Positions 32,436-44,005 of a stretch of 64,000 nucleotides of DNA are shown here, one piece after another (within the stretch, counting starts at the first letter, position 1; every line of letters begins with the position of its first letter). The translations under genes were made by a program, and so were the position numbers. Where the stretch lies: the NCBI GenBank assembly GCA_947652115.1, contig OX393564.1, positions 2,537,121-2,601,120 on the forward strand, read 5' to 3'. Under the pieces are notes generated by a model. That model worked only from the letters and a program-made list of their open reading frames with translations. It did no database searches and had not been told where the DNA came from. The stretch is from Blastomussa wellsi. Its lineage: Eukaryota > Cnidaria > Anthozoa > Scleractinia > Plerogyridae.

Positions 32436-33092
32436 GAGACCTTACGAGAGCTGCTACATCGCCCTCCAGTCCTCGTCCTCGAGTAAAAGCGAGAACGAAA
32501 ATTCCCGGCCACTTTTAGGTGGCTGACAACAATTTCCAGCCTGCTTTCTTGGTGAAGTAATTAATAAAGACGAAGCCATAACTTGGCATTCGATAATACT
32601 AGCTAGTCTTTACCCAATTCTCCTTATTTGCCGAATAAGGAGAATAATGCCGAAGGGAAATGTTCGGTTTTTTTGTATTCGCGCTTTTTTTAGGCTACTA
32701 GGTCTCGGTAAGCGTTATGTCCTCTGGTGTAAAGCAAGAATGAGCCAATGAGCGGGCGAGAATTTCTGCGGTTGAGGTAAAATTATAATTAGGCCTTGCA
32801 CAGAAATTAATAATTTGCATGATCTTCTTCGACATGGTAAATATGCTATTTGCCGGATAAGAGGTCCGTATTGTTAAAACCTGTGACCGAGGTCTTGAAA
32901 ACTTCCAATTTTAAAATCACAACTGGCGTGAAAATTTGTGCGAATGAACAAACAGCGATCGACGACAAACCACGGCCGTAATTCCGGCTGTCAATAAAGA
33001 AAATGAATACTCGGCTTTTAGAGAACTTCAAAGCCTTTTTAATTCCACTGCTAATTTTCCTTTCGGCTACAGCGGTTGGTGAGCAATTGTAT
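32436..33092 (+). repeat. Upstream module U, copy 2, first part
   Basis: Starts GAGACCTTACGAGAG, as at 44062, and is nearly identical to 44061-44680 and to the window start. It is interrupted at 33093 by the THAP element, resumes at 34587-34713, is interrupted again by the gypsy element, and resumes at 39437. Confidence 0.8.
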
Positions 33093-34586
33093 AGATCGTT
33101 TTCACTCACGTGACAAAAATCTTGACAACCGTTGCTACGCCGCCATATTGGTGTACAGAAATGTAAGCAAACCCAAGTCGAGTCCTCAAATAACAGTGGT
33201 GTTGTGCATGATTATTGGATGTGGAAACCGAAGCGGGCGCGAAAAAGGTACATATTTCGCTCGAGTACCTTCTGTGGTTACTAATCAAGGAGAAGAAACC
33301 GAGAAACTGTCACAGGAGAGGCGATCGCGCTGGATTTCTGGATGAAATTTTGAACAGCGATCACGTATGTGGTAGACATTTCGTTTCTGGACAACCGGCC
33401 AATGGCTGGGATAGATATAATGTTGATTGGGTGCCTACATTTAACCTTGGACACGAGAAGAAGCAAGACAAAACAAATTTCGAACAAGCTTCGCAGCGAG
33501 GGCAAAGGGCAAGCAAGAAAGAGAGAAAACGCAAGGAACAACATGAGCGACAGCGTGCACTTGCTGAAAAAATCGCGCCAAAAAAAATTGAGCTGAATGA
33601 ACCCAGAATAAGGAAAAGATAGGTCAAGGTACTTTTGGTTAAAATTATCAAATGGTAGGAATTGTGAGACTTTTAAGGACACAGCTGTCAGCATATGCAG
33701 GAATTAGGCTGAGTGCAATCGGTTTAATGTCACATTAGTTTAGTTCCGAATAAAATGCATCCATTTCCGCTTCCGTGGGTTCAGGAATTTTCTTTGTCGC
33801 AGCTTGTTGTGGAGGGGAATTATGAATCGGGATGTCAGAAAGGTTGTATATCTTTTCATCCAAGTCGGCTTTCATTTTCTTAGCCAAAATAAAGTTTATA
33901 TCTCGGACCCTTGCGTACTCCACGTGATCCGCATACGCGGGGAAAAGCCGCGAGCATTTAACTTGTGTACACGCGCGATAATTTTCCATTTATTTTCGTC
34001 CACGCTTCTAAGTAGGAAAGCACACTGGCTATGTGAGAACACGATTGTGCTAGCCCAGCCTTACAACCAAGAACAATGAGCGGACAAAATTGTCCCTTGT
34101 CTTTCCGTGATAATCCAAATTGGGATCAAAGAGTCACTCATACGCTGTGAATGTCGCACCTTCGCTAACACAACGCTAGCAATGACTCCTGACACCACCA
34201 GTTATACGCTTCAAGGCTTCGTAAAGCCTTAAACTGCTGTTGTGTGTAAAAACTTGTCTCTAAAACAAGGTAGAATAAGAGATCTGTAGATTCCACAGGA
34301 GGCAAGCAAAATGCTTGCCCTCGATAAGCACGGGATCGATTCCAATTGCAGAAATTTTCTCCAAATAACGCTGCTTAACAGAGGTTCTAGCTTTTTGGCA
34401 TAGTTAGAAATCGGAAGACGACTAAAATCTGGCTTTTCGTCTGAGTTTTGTTCACATTTGGAGAAATCCATATCAGAGAAAAGGCTAGAATTGTAGACCT
34501 GAGTCGTATTTGCATTAATTACGTTATTGAAAGCTGTACACCAATATGGCGGCAGAAATAACTGTGACGTCACGTGAAAACGATCT
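33093..34586 (+). mobile_element. THAP-containing DNA transposon with 2-bp AT target duplication
   Basis: A 1494-bp element ending in AGATCGTTTTCAC inverted repeats, with AT on both sides (33091-33092, 34587-34588). The uninterrupted paralogue near 44670 confirms the empty site. The inverted repeats extend imperfectly to CCGCCATATTGGTGTACAG. It contains a broken THAP-domain exon (33208-33622) and minus-strand open stretches at 33989-33735 and 34586-34229 that may be exons of a second gene. A 2-bp AT duplication with THAP resembles the ISL2EU superfamily, but I could not confirm its transposase. Confidence 0.7.
33208..33622 (+). pseudogene. THAP zinc-finger exon (frameshifted)
   Basis: The first frame starts with [10 protein letters not shown] and includes RVPSV and RRSRW. 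After a frameshift near 33330 the second frame gives [10 protein letters not shown], then [10 protein letters not shown]. This is the Cys-Cys...Cys-X2-His spacing with conserved Pro, Trp and Phe of THAP DNA-binding domains. A basic, glutamine/arginine-rich helical tail follows. It was likely the DNA-binding end of a transposase or its partner. Confidence 0.6.
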
Positions 34587-34713
34587 ATTGATTTTTTGAG
34601 AGCAAAATTATCACTGCCTAGCTTCTTCGTCTCGCCGCAAGATTTTCGCATCAATTGCGGTTACCTTGCCTGTAAACTGCTAAGCGAATTTTTTTAAACG
34701 GTTGACTGTGAAC

Positions 34714-34924
34714 TGTCATATTACGTGACTTAATTTGTTATGCCATGAGGCGTTAAGTTGTCACGTCACGTGACTTAGTTTGTTATGCCACGAGGCGTTC
34801 AGTTGTTGTTGCAGTGTTGCTGTCCGCCATATTGGACGTGCTAGTTTAGCTTACTGACAGTTAACAGTTATAAAACTCATTAACCATACTTCAAGACATC
34901 TTGTACAGTTGTGGACATATTACA
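34714..34924 (+). repeat. 5' LTR of the gypsy element
   Basis: 211 bp. Contains the nested palindromic GTCACGTCACGTGAC and a duplicated TTTGTTATGCCA phrase. Confidence 0.95.
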
Positions 34925-35084
34925 TGGTTGTCAGAAGCCGGATCTACGCATAGTTGCCTCGAAAGAGAGTCAATCTCGAAGCTGTCTACTTCAAATTGAA
35001 TCTTATCCACTTGATCGAAAGCCAGCAGGCACAGTCCCACGCCTATCCTTGAAAGTTTTTTTTTTCCCCGCCAAACCCACCAAG

Positions 35085-38000
35085 ATGAGCGACCTAGTCG
35101 GATTTGAACCTCCAAAAATGGATTGGACGACCGGGCCAGACCTGATGACCAGATTTAAGCGATTTCGACAGAAATGCGAGCTGTTATTTGAAGGTCCATT
35201 GAAGCCACGAGCACCCGAGCAAAAATGTAGCTATCTTCTGCTATGGGCTGGAGATTACGGCCTTGACCTATTCAACACTTGGAACCTAACGACAGACCAA
35301 AAGAAAGACATCAGCGAGTACTGGAAACGCTTCGAAGAACACGTCAAGCCCCAAGCAAACAAGATACTTAACCGATACTATCTTCGTAATCTCAAACAAA
35401 ATGGCCGACCATTGGACGCTTTCCTCACAGAGGCAAGACTTCTCATCCAAAACTGCGGGTACCCAGACGAGATGCAGGACGAAATAATGCGAGACACCCT
35501 CGTATTCGGCACAGACCACGAAGCCGTACGTAAGAAATGCATCACGAAGGGCAACGACCTCACATACGAGAAAGCACGGGACATAGCGCGCACTGAAGAA
35601 GCTACCCAAGCACAGCTTAGGGCCATGGATGCCCCTGTACCCCCAACCCAAGTTGATAGTCTCGGTGCAAGACAAAAGAATCCCATTAAAAGTGATATGC
35701 CTCCGAAAAGACCGCCTAGGGACTCAACCCGATGTCAACGATGCGGTAACAACCAGCATCCACGAGGCCAGCGATGCCCAGCCAGCGGTGTAGAGTGTTT
35801 TAATTGCCACAACCGGGGCCACTTTGGTAAAATGTGCAAAACTAGGAAAGCCAATGTCCATGAAGTACAAGGGGGCCATCACAACCAAGGTGAACAAGGC
35901 AGCGAAGACCCAGTAAACTTCCCCATTGATGATGCAACACATGGTTTCTTCTTAGGAGCGCTTAGCACAGAACAGCCCAAAAGCACAACCACTGCAGAAC
36001 AGATTGGCCGATCTAAGGTCATGACAAAGATCCAGCTCACAGCAGAACCATTTCACAAACCTACTACAACCATAGTCTGCAAGGTCGACACCGGCGCAGA
36101 GGTCAATGTAATATCAGAAGTAGACTACAATCAGATCTTCCCCAATCCAGCAGCCCGAAGCCTTGGCCCAGCCCAACTTCTCACAGCCTATGGGGGCCAC
36201 CAGATTAAAACTCTGGGCAGTTGCCAACTCTATGTGCACCACAATGGCAACATCAGGAAGGCAACCTTCACTGTGACAAATGCTCCAGGCCCAGCAATAC
36301 TTGGGTGTAAGACGTGCGAAGAACTTGGCCTAATCAAAGTAAACTGTAGCCTTGTGTCGAGTGACGAGGAACAGGTATACACCCCCCTCACTAAAGAGAA
36401 CCTCACCAGTGATTTCCCAGACTGCTTTGAAGGGCTCGGAACTTTTAACATGAAACCATACCACATAGTGTTAGACCCTAAAGCAGAACCAGTTGTTCAT
36501 GCACCTCGAGCAGTACCAGTTCACCTACATAAGATGTTTAAGGATGAACTTGACCAAATGGTGGAGCTTGGTGTCATAGTCCCCGTGAAAGAACCCACAA
36601 AATGGGTCAACAGTATCGTGTTGAGCAAGACGACAAATGATGATGGAATAGTTACTAAGCTGAGAGTTTGCCTAGACCCACGTGACCTCAACAAATGGGT
36701 CAAACGAGAACACTACTACACGAAAACCGTGGACGAAGTAGTAGCCCAGTTACATGATGCAAAGTTCTTCAGTATCATCGACGCGAAGAAAGGGTATTGG
36801 CATGTCCCACTGGACGAACAAAGCTCGCTACTGACGACATTCAACAGCCCCTTCGGCAGATATCGCTTTATGAGACTCCCCTTCGGTCTGATCGTGTCAC
36901 AAGACGTCTTCCAGAAGGAGCTAGACACCGCCCTGGAAGGCCTGCCGGGCGTCACAGGAATTGCAGACGACAACTTCGTCTATGGATCCACAGAGAAAGA
37001 ACACGATGAAAATCTACTGAGGCTGATGGAGAGGGCCAGAGAGAAAGGAATTAAGTTTAATGCTAACAAGCTACAGTTAAAGTGTGATGAAGCGAGTTTC
37101 TTTGGCCACACCTGGACATCGGAAGGTGTCAAGCCAGACAACAAGAAAGTGTCAGCCATACTTGCCATGAAACCCCCTGACAACGCCAAAGATCTACAAA
37201 GCTTCCTCGGCTTAGTGAATTACCTGGCGAGGTACTCAAGCCAGCTGTCAACAATCACTGCACCCCTTCGTGAGTTGACAAAGAAAGAAATTGCATTCGT
37301 GTGGGGCCCAGAGCATGACTATGCGTTCCAAGCAGTCAAACAGGAAATATCGTCTATGGGTGTGCTGAGATACTTCGACCCAAAGGCGGATACAACCATC
37401 CAGACCGACGCATCCCAAAAGGGGCTGGGAGCCGTCCTCCTACAACACGGACAGCCAATTTGCTACGCTTCAAGGGCACTTACTGAGACCGAACAGAATT
37501 ACAGCAATATAGAAAGAGAGACACTGGGAGTGGTGTGGGGGCTGGAGAAATTCAACTACTTCATCTATGGAAAACATTGCACCCTACACACAGACCACAA
37601 ACCCCTTGAGTCTATTTTTAAGAAGAAGCTTGTTAACTGCCCACCCAGATTGCAGAGGCTCCTCATTAGAGCCCTGAAGTATGACGTCACTGTGAAGTAT
37701 GTCAAGGGATCAGAAGTACCCATCGCAGATGCTCTATCCAGGGTCACCCCACAGCCCTGCACAAAAGCTGATCAGTCACGCCAAATCCATGTTCACCACA
37801 TTACAAGGACACTCCCAGCATCACCTATCAAGCTACAGCAAATCAGAGAGGAAACAGCAAAGGATAACACCCTGGCACTACTGAGAGATACCATCTACGA
37901 GGGCTGGCCAAACAGTAGAAGTGAATGTCCCCTGCCATTAAGTGACTTCTGGAACTTCAGAGAAGATCTCACAATCGAAGACGGGATTGTACTCAAATGT

Positions 38001-39188
38001 GACCGCATCGTAGTACCACCCACGCTAAGACCAGACATCCTGAAAACCATCCACCAGGGCCACCTCGGGGTGGAAAAATGCCTTCTCCGAGCCCGTTCTA
38101 CTGTGTATTGGCCAGGAATCACAAGTGACATTACCCAACTTGTCAGCCAGTGTGAGGCTTGCCAGAAACACCAGAAGAGAACGCGAAAGGAACCATTACT
38201 ACAACCAGAGCCGCCATGTAGACCGTGGGAAAGACTCAGCTCTGACTTGTTTGAACACAGAGGTCAACAGTATCTGTTACTATCTGACCATTATAGCAAG
38301 TTCCCTATCATTAGGAAACTAACTGGCACCAGTTCCCTTGTCATAGTAAATCACACGAAAAGCATCTTTTCGGAACATGGGATCCCCTCCCAGCTCATAA
38401 CGGACAATGGGCCACAGTACGACTCCCGAGAGTTTCGCCAGTTTACGGAGTCATATGGTATAGAACATATCACAAGCTCCCCACTATACCCGCAGTCGAA
38501 CGGATTTGCAGAGCGCATGGTGCAGACAGTCAAGAATACACTACGTAAGTGTGAAGAGGAAGGAGAGGACCCGTACCTTGGAATACTGTCCTACAGAACA
38601 ACACCAGTCGACCACCAATTAAAGTCACCCGCAGAGCTACTCAACAACAGAAAATTCCGAACCACCCTACCAACTGCAAAAAGAGCCCTTCTCACCGGTA
38701 TTGACAGAGATCACGTCAAAGAAAGCCTTTATCAGCGACAAAAACAACAGGCACAGTACTACAACCGGTCCGCAGGACCACCACTACCACCGTTGCACGA
38801 CGGTCAACACATCCGCCTGTACGACCGGCGCACTAAGACATGGCAGCCAGGGACAGTCAAGGGCCAGACTTGTGCACCTAGATCCTACACAGTTGAATCA
38901 AGCACAACTGGGGCCCTGTACCGCCGCACCAGAACCCAACTCAAACCTGATACTGCATTCCGCGACCACGCGAGCACACAAGGGCTGCCAGCGAACCACC
39001 CTATGCCTTGTGACCAAGAGAGAGGGCAACCTGTGGAACCGATCGATGATGTAGCCGTCACAAGGTGCTCGCCAGCGCCTGTCACGAGACCCCCAGAACC
39101 CACCACCATGACTACAGCAGGACATGAACATGGATATGTAACCCGATCAGGAAGGGTTGTAAAACCGAACCTTAAGCCTAGCATGTGA
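35085..39188 (+). CDS. Gag-Pol polyprotein of the gypsy element
   Basis: The frame is open from 34911, but the likely start is the ATG at 35085 (MSDLVGFEPP), giving 1367 aa. The order is gag capsid region (to about residue 200), zinc knuckles CQRCGNNQHPRGQRC and CFNCHNRGHFGKMC, aspartic protease with VDTGAEVN, and reverse transcriptase with IADDNFVYG as catalytic box. RNase H follows (TIQTDASQKGLG, HTDHKPLE), then an integrase with an HHCC finger (HQGHLGVEK...CEACQKH) and DDE residues in LSSDLFEH, LITDNGPQY and ERMVQTVKN. No stop or frameshift is seen. Absence of a chromodomain and a single gag-pol frame fit K02A2.6-like gypsy elements of cnidarians. Confidence 0.95.
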   Translation: MSDLVGFEPPKMDWTTGPDLMTRFKRFRQKCELLFEGPLKPRAPEQKCSYLLLWAGDYGLDLFNTWNLTTDQKKDISEYWKRFEEHVKPQANKILNRYYLRNLKQNGRPLDAFLTEARLLIQNCGYPDEMQDEIMRDTLVFGTDHEAVRKKCITKGNDLTYEKARDIARTEEATQAQLRAMDAPVPPTQVDSLGARQKNPIKSDMPPKRPPRDSTRCQRCGNNQHPRGQRCPASGVECFNCHNRGHFGKMCKTRKANVHEVQGGHHNQGEQGSEDPVNFPIDDATHGFFLGALSTEQPKSTTTAEQIGRSKVMTKIQLTAEPFHKPTTTIVCKVDTGAEVNVISEVDYNQIFPNPAARSLGPAQLLTAYGGHQIKTLGSCQLYVHHNGNIRKATFTVTNAPGPAILGCKTCEELGLIKVNCSLVSSDEEQVYTPLTKENLTSDFPDCFEGLGTFNMKPYHIVLDPKAEPVVHAPRAVPVHLHKMFKDELDQMVELGVIVPVKEPTKWVNSIVLSKTTNDDGIVTKLRVCLDPRDLNKWVKREHYYTKTVDEVVAQLHDAKFFSIIDAKKGYWHVPLDEQSSLLTTFNSPFGRYRFMRLPFGLIVSQDVFQKELDTALEGLPGVTGIADDNFVYGSTEKEHDENLLRLMERAREKGIKFNANKLQLKCDEASFFGHTWTSEGVKPDNKKVSAILAMKPPDNAKDLQSFLGLVNYLARYSSQLSTITAPLRELTKKEIAFVWGPEHDYAFQAVKQEISSMGVLRYFDPKADTTIQTDASQKGLGAVLLQHGQPICYASRALTETEQNYSNIERETLGVVWGLEKFNYFIYGKHCTLHTDHKPLESIFKKKLVNCPPRLQRLLIRALKYDVTVKYVKGSEVPIADALSRVTPQPCTKADQSRQIHVHHITRTLPASPIKLQQIREETAKDNTLALLRDTIYEGWPNSRSECPLPLSDFWNFREDLTIEDGIVLKCDRIVVPPTLRPDILKTIHQGHLGVEKCLLRARSTVYWPGITSDITQLVSQCEACQKHQKRTRKEPLLQPEPPCRPWERLSSDLFEHRGQQYLLLSDHYSKFPIIRKLTGTSSLVIVNHTKSIFSEHGIPSQLITDNGPQYDSREFRQFTESYGIEHITSSPLYPQSNGFAERMVQTVKNTLRKCEEEGEDPYLGILSYRTTPVDHQLKSPAELLNNRKFRTTLPTAKRALLTGIDRDHVKESLYQRQKQQAQYYNRSAGPPLPPLHDGQHIRLYDRRTKTWQPGTVKGQTCAPRSYTVESSTTGALYRRTRTQLKPDTAFRDHASTQGLPANHPMPCDQERGQPVEPIDDVAVTRCSPAPVTRPPEPTTMTTAGHEHGYVTRSGRVVKPNLKPSM

Positions 39189-39220
39189 AGATTTGTTAAG
39201 AACAGTGTTAGAGAGGGAGA

Positions 39221-39431
39221 TGTCATATTACGTGACTTAATTTGTTATGCCATGAGGCGTTCAGTTGTCACGTCACGTGACTTAGTTTGTTATGCCACGA
39301 GGCGTTCAGTTGTTGTTGCAGTGTTGCTGTCCGCCATATTGGACGTGCTAGTTTAGCTTACTGACAGTTAACAGTTATAAAACTCATTAACCATACTTCA
39401 AGACATCTTGTACAGTTGTGGACATATTACA
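39221..39431 (+). repeat. 3' LTR of the gypsy element
   Basis: 211 bp, near identical to the 5' LTR (A/C difference at 34754 against the matching base near 39261). Confidence 0.95.
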
Positions 39432-39985
39432 TGAACGACTACATCAATTTTGACCCGCATATACACAACTGTTAAAAGATTTTCAGGCATCATATATCTC
39501 AGTGATATCTCGCTCGTTATAGACTGCACTGCAGTTTGGAGTTGGTGACGCTTTTCTCTCTACAAGTAAAAAGGAACGTGTCCTCTTGGGACGAGAATAA
39601 TTCCATGTGCCGAGTATTTCTCGTTTATTTTAATGCAAAATTTCATGTCAGCAACTATAAAAAGAGCAAGCACCAATTTCTCAGAACCCCTGCCCAGCCT
39701 TAGACGGAAGAAGAAAACGACGGAGAACCAAAACAGAGAACAAAAACTGCAATTTAAAGTAGAAATGTAAATACTTCCAGGAAAAGACTAGTATCAAGAT
39801 TGGTTTGGGTTGAAGAGATCAAAACTGTTTCAGTCGCGTGTTCGAAAACTAGTTTCCAAGGAACTAAGTAGGCTTGATTAGCTATTACAACCCCAACGTA
39901 TATAAAAATAGGTCCGCAATGCGTACATGTGTGGCTTCGTGTGTCGCTTTTGTGTGGCTTCGTGTAAGCCACACAAAAATGCGGG

Positions 39986-40001
39986 TTTACACCGGTGTAA
40001 A
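39986..40001. promoter_or_regulatory. Perfect 16-bp palindrome upstream of orphan exon 1
   Basis: TTTACACCGGTGTAAA, same site as in copies 1 and 3. Here it follows a short hairpin, GTGTGGCTTCG...AAGCCACAC, absent from copy 1. Confidence 0.35.
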
Positions 40002-40409
40002 AACCTTTTTCTTTGTTTTTGAGCTATTCTTTTTTTGTTCTATATTTTTTCGAGGTTCTTTGCTGTCTTGTTTGTTCTCCTTTTAAAGTCACTTGTGAGT
40101 TCCACAGGTTTTTACACCGAGGATGAGCCTAAAATTCCCAAACGAATTTCTGGTATATAACTAAGCATGCTTCTACAACCGTATATCTTTGGTACCTGCG
40201 TAAAAGATTATTTCTGTCAACGGTTTTATGGGAGGATTCGAAATTAAAAGTAACGATTCCATTACTTATTAACAGGTGTTATAAATTTGTCGTTTTAAAT
40301 GAGGGCGTTGTCGTGGTACCGTTACTATTTGTAAAAAATGCGACTGTACCAAAAAGGGTAATAAAATTATTCACGTTATTTCTTTTCCATACGACATCGG
40401 CAAACGAAC

Positions 40410-40562
40410 ATGGACGTTTATCAAAGTCTTATAAACGGCGAGAGATTTGTGCAGAGCAGACGTCCTTTAATTCTAGGGATAAGCCCTAACAATCCGCACT
40501 ATTACAAGCTAGATTCCCTCACGCGTCTGTTTGATTTCGCTGCAAGAACAAATTCAGACAAG
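40410..40562 (+). CDS. CDPS exon 1, orphan or alternative first exon
   Basis: 51 codons identical in protein to exon 1 of CDPS-B and C, with the GISPNN serine motif, an intact ATG and an intact donor (AAG then GTTAGT). Its upstream region is as complete as that of CDPS-B. No exon 2 lies between it and CDPS-B exon 1 at 46558. It could be a relic of a duplicate that lost exon 2, or an alternative promoter and first exon spliced to the exon at 51707. Without splicing, the frame runs on into the intron and stops after 13 further residues. Confidence 0.7.
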
Positions 40563-41083
40563 GTTAGTATAACGGGCAAGGTAAAGGAGCTCGGTCGCGG
40601 ATAACACTGTTTGAAGGCAATTTTATAAACTGCCTACACTGCCAAAGTTGAATTTGTTCACGGTGACTATGCCCCTTTAAGGAACTTGTTGTATGATATT
40701 TGTAGATACATCCCCGATTATTCCTCGAAAATTCTCCAAATTGCGCGTTTTTCCATCAATGTTATCTTTCATGCATCGATGTTTTGTGAACTAAAAGATG
40801 CTCGATACAACTAAAAAATGCACGATACAACAAAAAGATGCTTGATACAACTAAAATATGTTCGATACAACTAAAAGCAGAACGAGACGCAAGCGTTAGA
40901 TACCGTGCCCTGTAAATCTATCGCCAGCATGAGACTGAGAAGAAGAGAATGTATTTAAGTCAGCTGGGTGCTAGCTAGCAGGCGAACAAGGCTCCTTTAC
41001 TCCATTCGTATTTACTACCACCAGAGGAATGGCTGATGAATGCAAGAAATATCACAGTACACTGGCTGAACTTTTATCAACCA

Positions 41084-41091
41084 ATGAATAG

Positions 41092-41136
<45 letters not shown>

Positions 41137-41242
41137 GTATAACAATATAATTTGGTTTTATCAACTGGGTTGATAATGTCAATTGGCCACCGTAAAGAGA
41201 TTCAAGTGCTGACGTTTCGAGCGTTAGCCCTTCGTCGGAGCG
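41084..41242 (-). mobile_element. Inserted Penelope leader fragment (inverted), ACCA duplication
   Basis: Minus-strand copy of 1938-2095 of the Penelope leader, including the ribozyme-like core CCGACGA and the GTTGATAA hairpin. ACCA flanks both sides (41080-41083 and 41243-41246). The uninterrupted paralogue at 47231-47250 shows the empty site. Confidence 0.8.
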
Positions 41243-41575
41243 ACCAAGAAGAAGAAGGGAGAGGGAGAGGATTATAATACTACAATGTCACGGATTCGAG
41301 TCAAAGTCTCATTCGCCCTCCTGACATCTGCGCTGCTATACCTGAGAGGCTCGCGCTGTGTACGAAGAGCTCCGCCGAATATCACAGACAATGATTTTCA
41401 AATTCACAAGGAAATAGCGAGATTTTAGGATTAGAACTTTTAGAACTTTTTAGGATTAGATCATAAGAACTTTTAGCTACTTTTTATTATTTTTTTTACA
41501 CCTTTTCATATGTAAATGAAGATTAACGAAAATGCTAATCCAAGCTTTTTAACAATTCTTTTATTTGTTTGCACA

Positions 41576-44005
41576 AAAATTATGGTAGCATAATCTATAA
41601 AGGCCTACTCGAAAGCGGATAAAATGTTTTTTGTCCACATTATACCGTTTTCAAATTGTTTTGCCATCGATTTTGAAACGCTGCCAAAAAAACGCGTAAT
41701 ACATGCAAGAACATGCCATTGTCCGAGCAACGTTATTCGATTGTTTTGATGTCAGCGTTTTCAAAAAGTTCCGTTTCCGCCGTCCACACTAACACACCTA
41801 GCCAGCGCTTTCAAATTTATCCACCTTGGAGAGCGTTTTCAAAAAGTTCCGTTCTGGGTGATTTATATAAATCATGATAACATGCGATCAGGCGTTCTTT
41901 ATTTTTCCCTCCCGCCGCGAAAAATAAATGTAAATAACGAATTAAACATTCGTTTGATTTTCTTCTGAAAAAGTAACAATTCAGCATGGTCATCATGTGT
42001 TAATCTAAGGGACCGATCGTTTATTACGTCCCGGGGGTTGCGCGGTGGTTTTTAAAAAAGTGTGGTGTTTCTAAACTGTACACCCCAAAATAATTACTTA
42101 AGAAAATTATAACCCCCCCCCCCCCCCTTCGCAATTCTAAGTTTTAAAAATGTACCCTTCCCCCCCCCCCCCAACCCTTCTGACCATGTTTTAAATAATG
42201 AAAAATTCTTTTCTTCTAGTTTTATATACCTGTAGGTAATCTGGTGGGTTACGGTGCATAATATGGTTACGGTACATAATATGGTGCATGATAAAGCCCT
42301 GACACGGGTGTGCACATTTATTATGGCGACTGCCTAGTTAGGCGCAGGGGCACCAAACGAGTCTGTTCCTCATTTTATTTGTTCCCCAGCGCAAATGTTG
42401 CTGGCTGGCAAGCAAAGTGGTTTAGTACATGTTTTCTCATGGGAGTTGTCACTGAAAAAAACACTACTTCTGCGCTGGCCGATTGAAACTTGGAGGGGCG
42501 ACGGAAGAACTGCTTGACAAAGGCTTAAATCTCGTTGAGAAGAGCGGATTCTAACCGTTTTCAGTGCCGTTTACGCACGTTTGTTGTTTGTTCTAATTGC
42601 TGACTGGGAAAAAATATGGATCATGTTCTGGCAAAAAGGTACCGATAAATTTTTCCCAGCAACACTCAAAAACACCTGTAAATGTTTTAATATCATATAT
42701 TTTCATTCACTTGGATAATAGAATGTATTTTCCCACAGTTTGTTCGTTGGGTTCCCCTGAAGGCAGAGATATCTCTGAATTGCAGAGCTACAGATTCCAA
42801 CCCTTGAAACAGAAAAAAGCCGGTAGGTTTTTGAAGCGAGCACGAACGCAAAAGGCGCGAGTTTTTACAAATGTAGGCCTCTAAGATGCCATTTCCTGCA
42901 TTCTAAAAGGTAACAAGGCTAGGATCGTCCCAGTTGTAAAACTTTTTAGATTTCCATTCCTGTGTCATAAAATTTGACCCCCCTCACGTTTCTTTCAAGA
43001 TAAAAATGTACCCCCAAAATGGAGCTTGTTTCAAAATTGAACCCCCTCCAAAACCACCGCCCCCCACTGGGACGTAATAAACGATCGGTCCCTAATATAT
43101 AACAAATACATAATGTATTATGGGTTTTAAATGTTTATCAATCCCATCTTGTTCCTTGGAAACTGAATTTTCTAACACAACAGGAATTATCATAGTTTTG
43201 AACACCCTCGGACCTGAAAGCACTTTTTTAAATTTCTATTTTAAATATAGGTTTTGTTGGCTTTTGGGTTTTCTGTGTTGAACTATTCATTGAACTATTC
43301 ATATATAACGCTTTTGCGAGAAACATTAAAATGAGTAGCCTCCTACGCAGGCGTTATTAGGGGATTGCGTTACCACTTGTCCGGGACAAGTGTATGTACT
43401 ATACATATTTAAAAATAATCAAAATATATTACATGTTAATTATAAAATGAAATTTCCAAACGAACCAATGAACCAAAGTGCTATAAGCATTCCTCAACTA
43501 ACAAAACATTTAAGGTTTCGACATAAATATATTCGCGCGTACTTTAACAAATACTTTATAAAGCAATAGAGAAATGTTTCACATTTTCTGCTGAGGTTTG
43601 GAAAAATTCAAACCTTCGACTACGTTTGCAGTTAGCTTTTATTTGCTGGGTAGGCCAATTAAGCGGGTCAGCCTGGTAGTGTAGTGGTGAGATAGGGATG
43701 TTGGCGTTCAGGGTCGATTTTGGTCATGGACGAACAACTTTTCTTTTTTTTGTGGGCAAAAAATTCGAGGATAGCCAAAAAAACTCTAAGTGCCGAAAAA
43801 ATGGCATCGACCGAGGCGATTTTCGAACTGTGAACACCCATCGGTCAGCTTCCCAACTATGCGTCAGCCGAGGAGAGCTTCAGAAATGTTTTCGTATCAT
43901 TCAATCGATGATTTATCCAAACGGCCCAGTCCCGGTAGTGTATAGCAGCTCTCGTAAGCTTGGAATTCTACTGGTAGCAGTTGTTATTGTTTGAGGGGCT
44001 ACGGG
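41576..44005 (+). repeat. Repeat block X, copy 2
   Basis: Near-identical to 13308-15870 with a small internal deletion. It contains the inverted-repeat element at 42008-43093 and poly-C tracts at 42112 and 42160. At its left edge it joins the CDPS intron sequence (GCACAAA, then AATTATGGTAGC), which in copy 3 continues uninterrupted near 47570. Confidence 0.8.
42008..43093. mobile_element. Non-autonomous inverted-repeat element (copy 2)
   Basis: Same termini as 13741-14944 (AGGGACCGATCG...CGATCGGTCCCT). About 120 bp shorter because of an internal deletion. Confidence 0.7.

Larger units (their letters stand above)
34714..39431 (+). mobile_element. Ty3/gypsy LTR retrotransposon, complete and recent
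   Basis: Two 211-bp LTRs (34714-34924 and 39221-39431) begin TGTCATATTACG and end GACATATTACA and differ at one clear site. The 5-bp duplication TGAAC flanks the element (34709-34713, 39432-39436). A primer-binding-like TGGTTGTCAGAAGCCGG follows the 5' LTR, and the purine tract AGAGAGGGAGA precedes the 3' LTR. One uninterrupted gag-pol frame lies between them. No envelope gene is present. Confidence 0.95.
39437..41575 (+). repeat. Upstream module U, copy 2, last part
   Basis: Continues the module after the gypsy insertion: promoter-like region, CDPS exon 1 at 40410-40562, then intron-like sequence with a minisatellite of GATACAACTAAAAGATGC-type units (40793-40880). A Penelope fragment is inserted at 41084-41242. 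It matches 45482-47570 closely. Confidence 0.8.
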
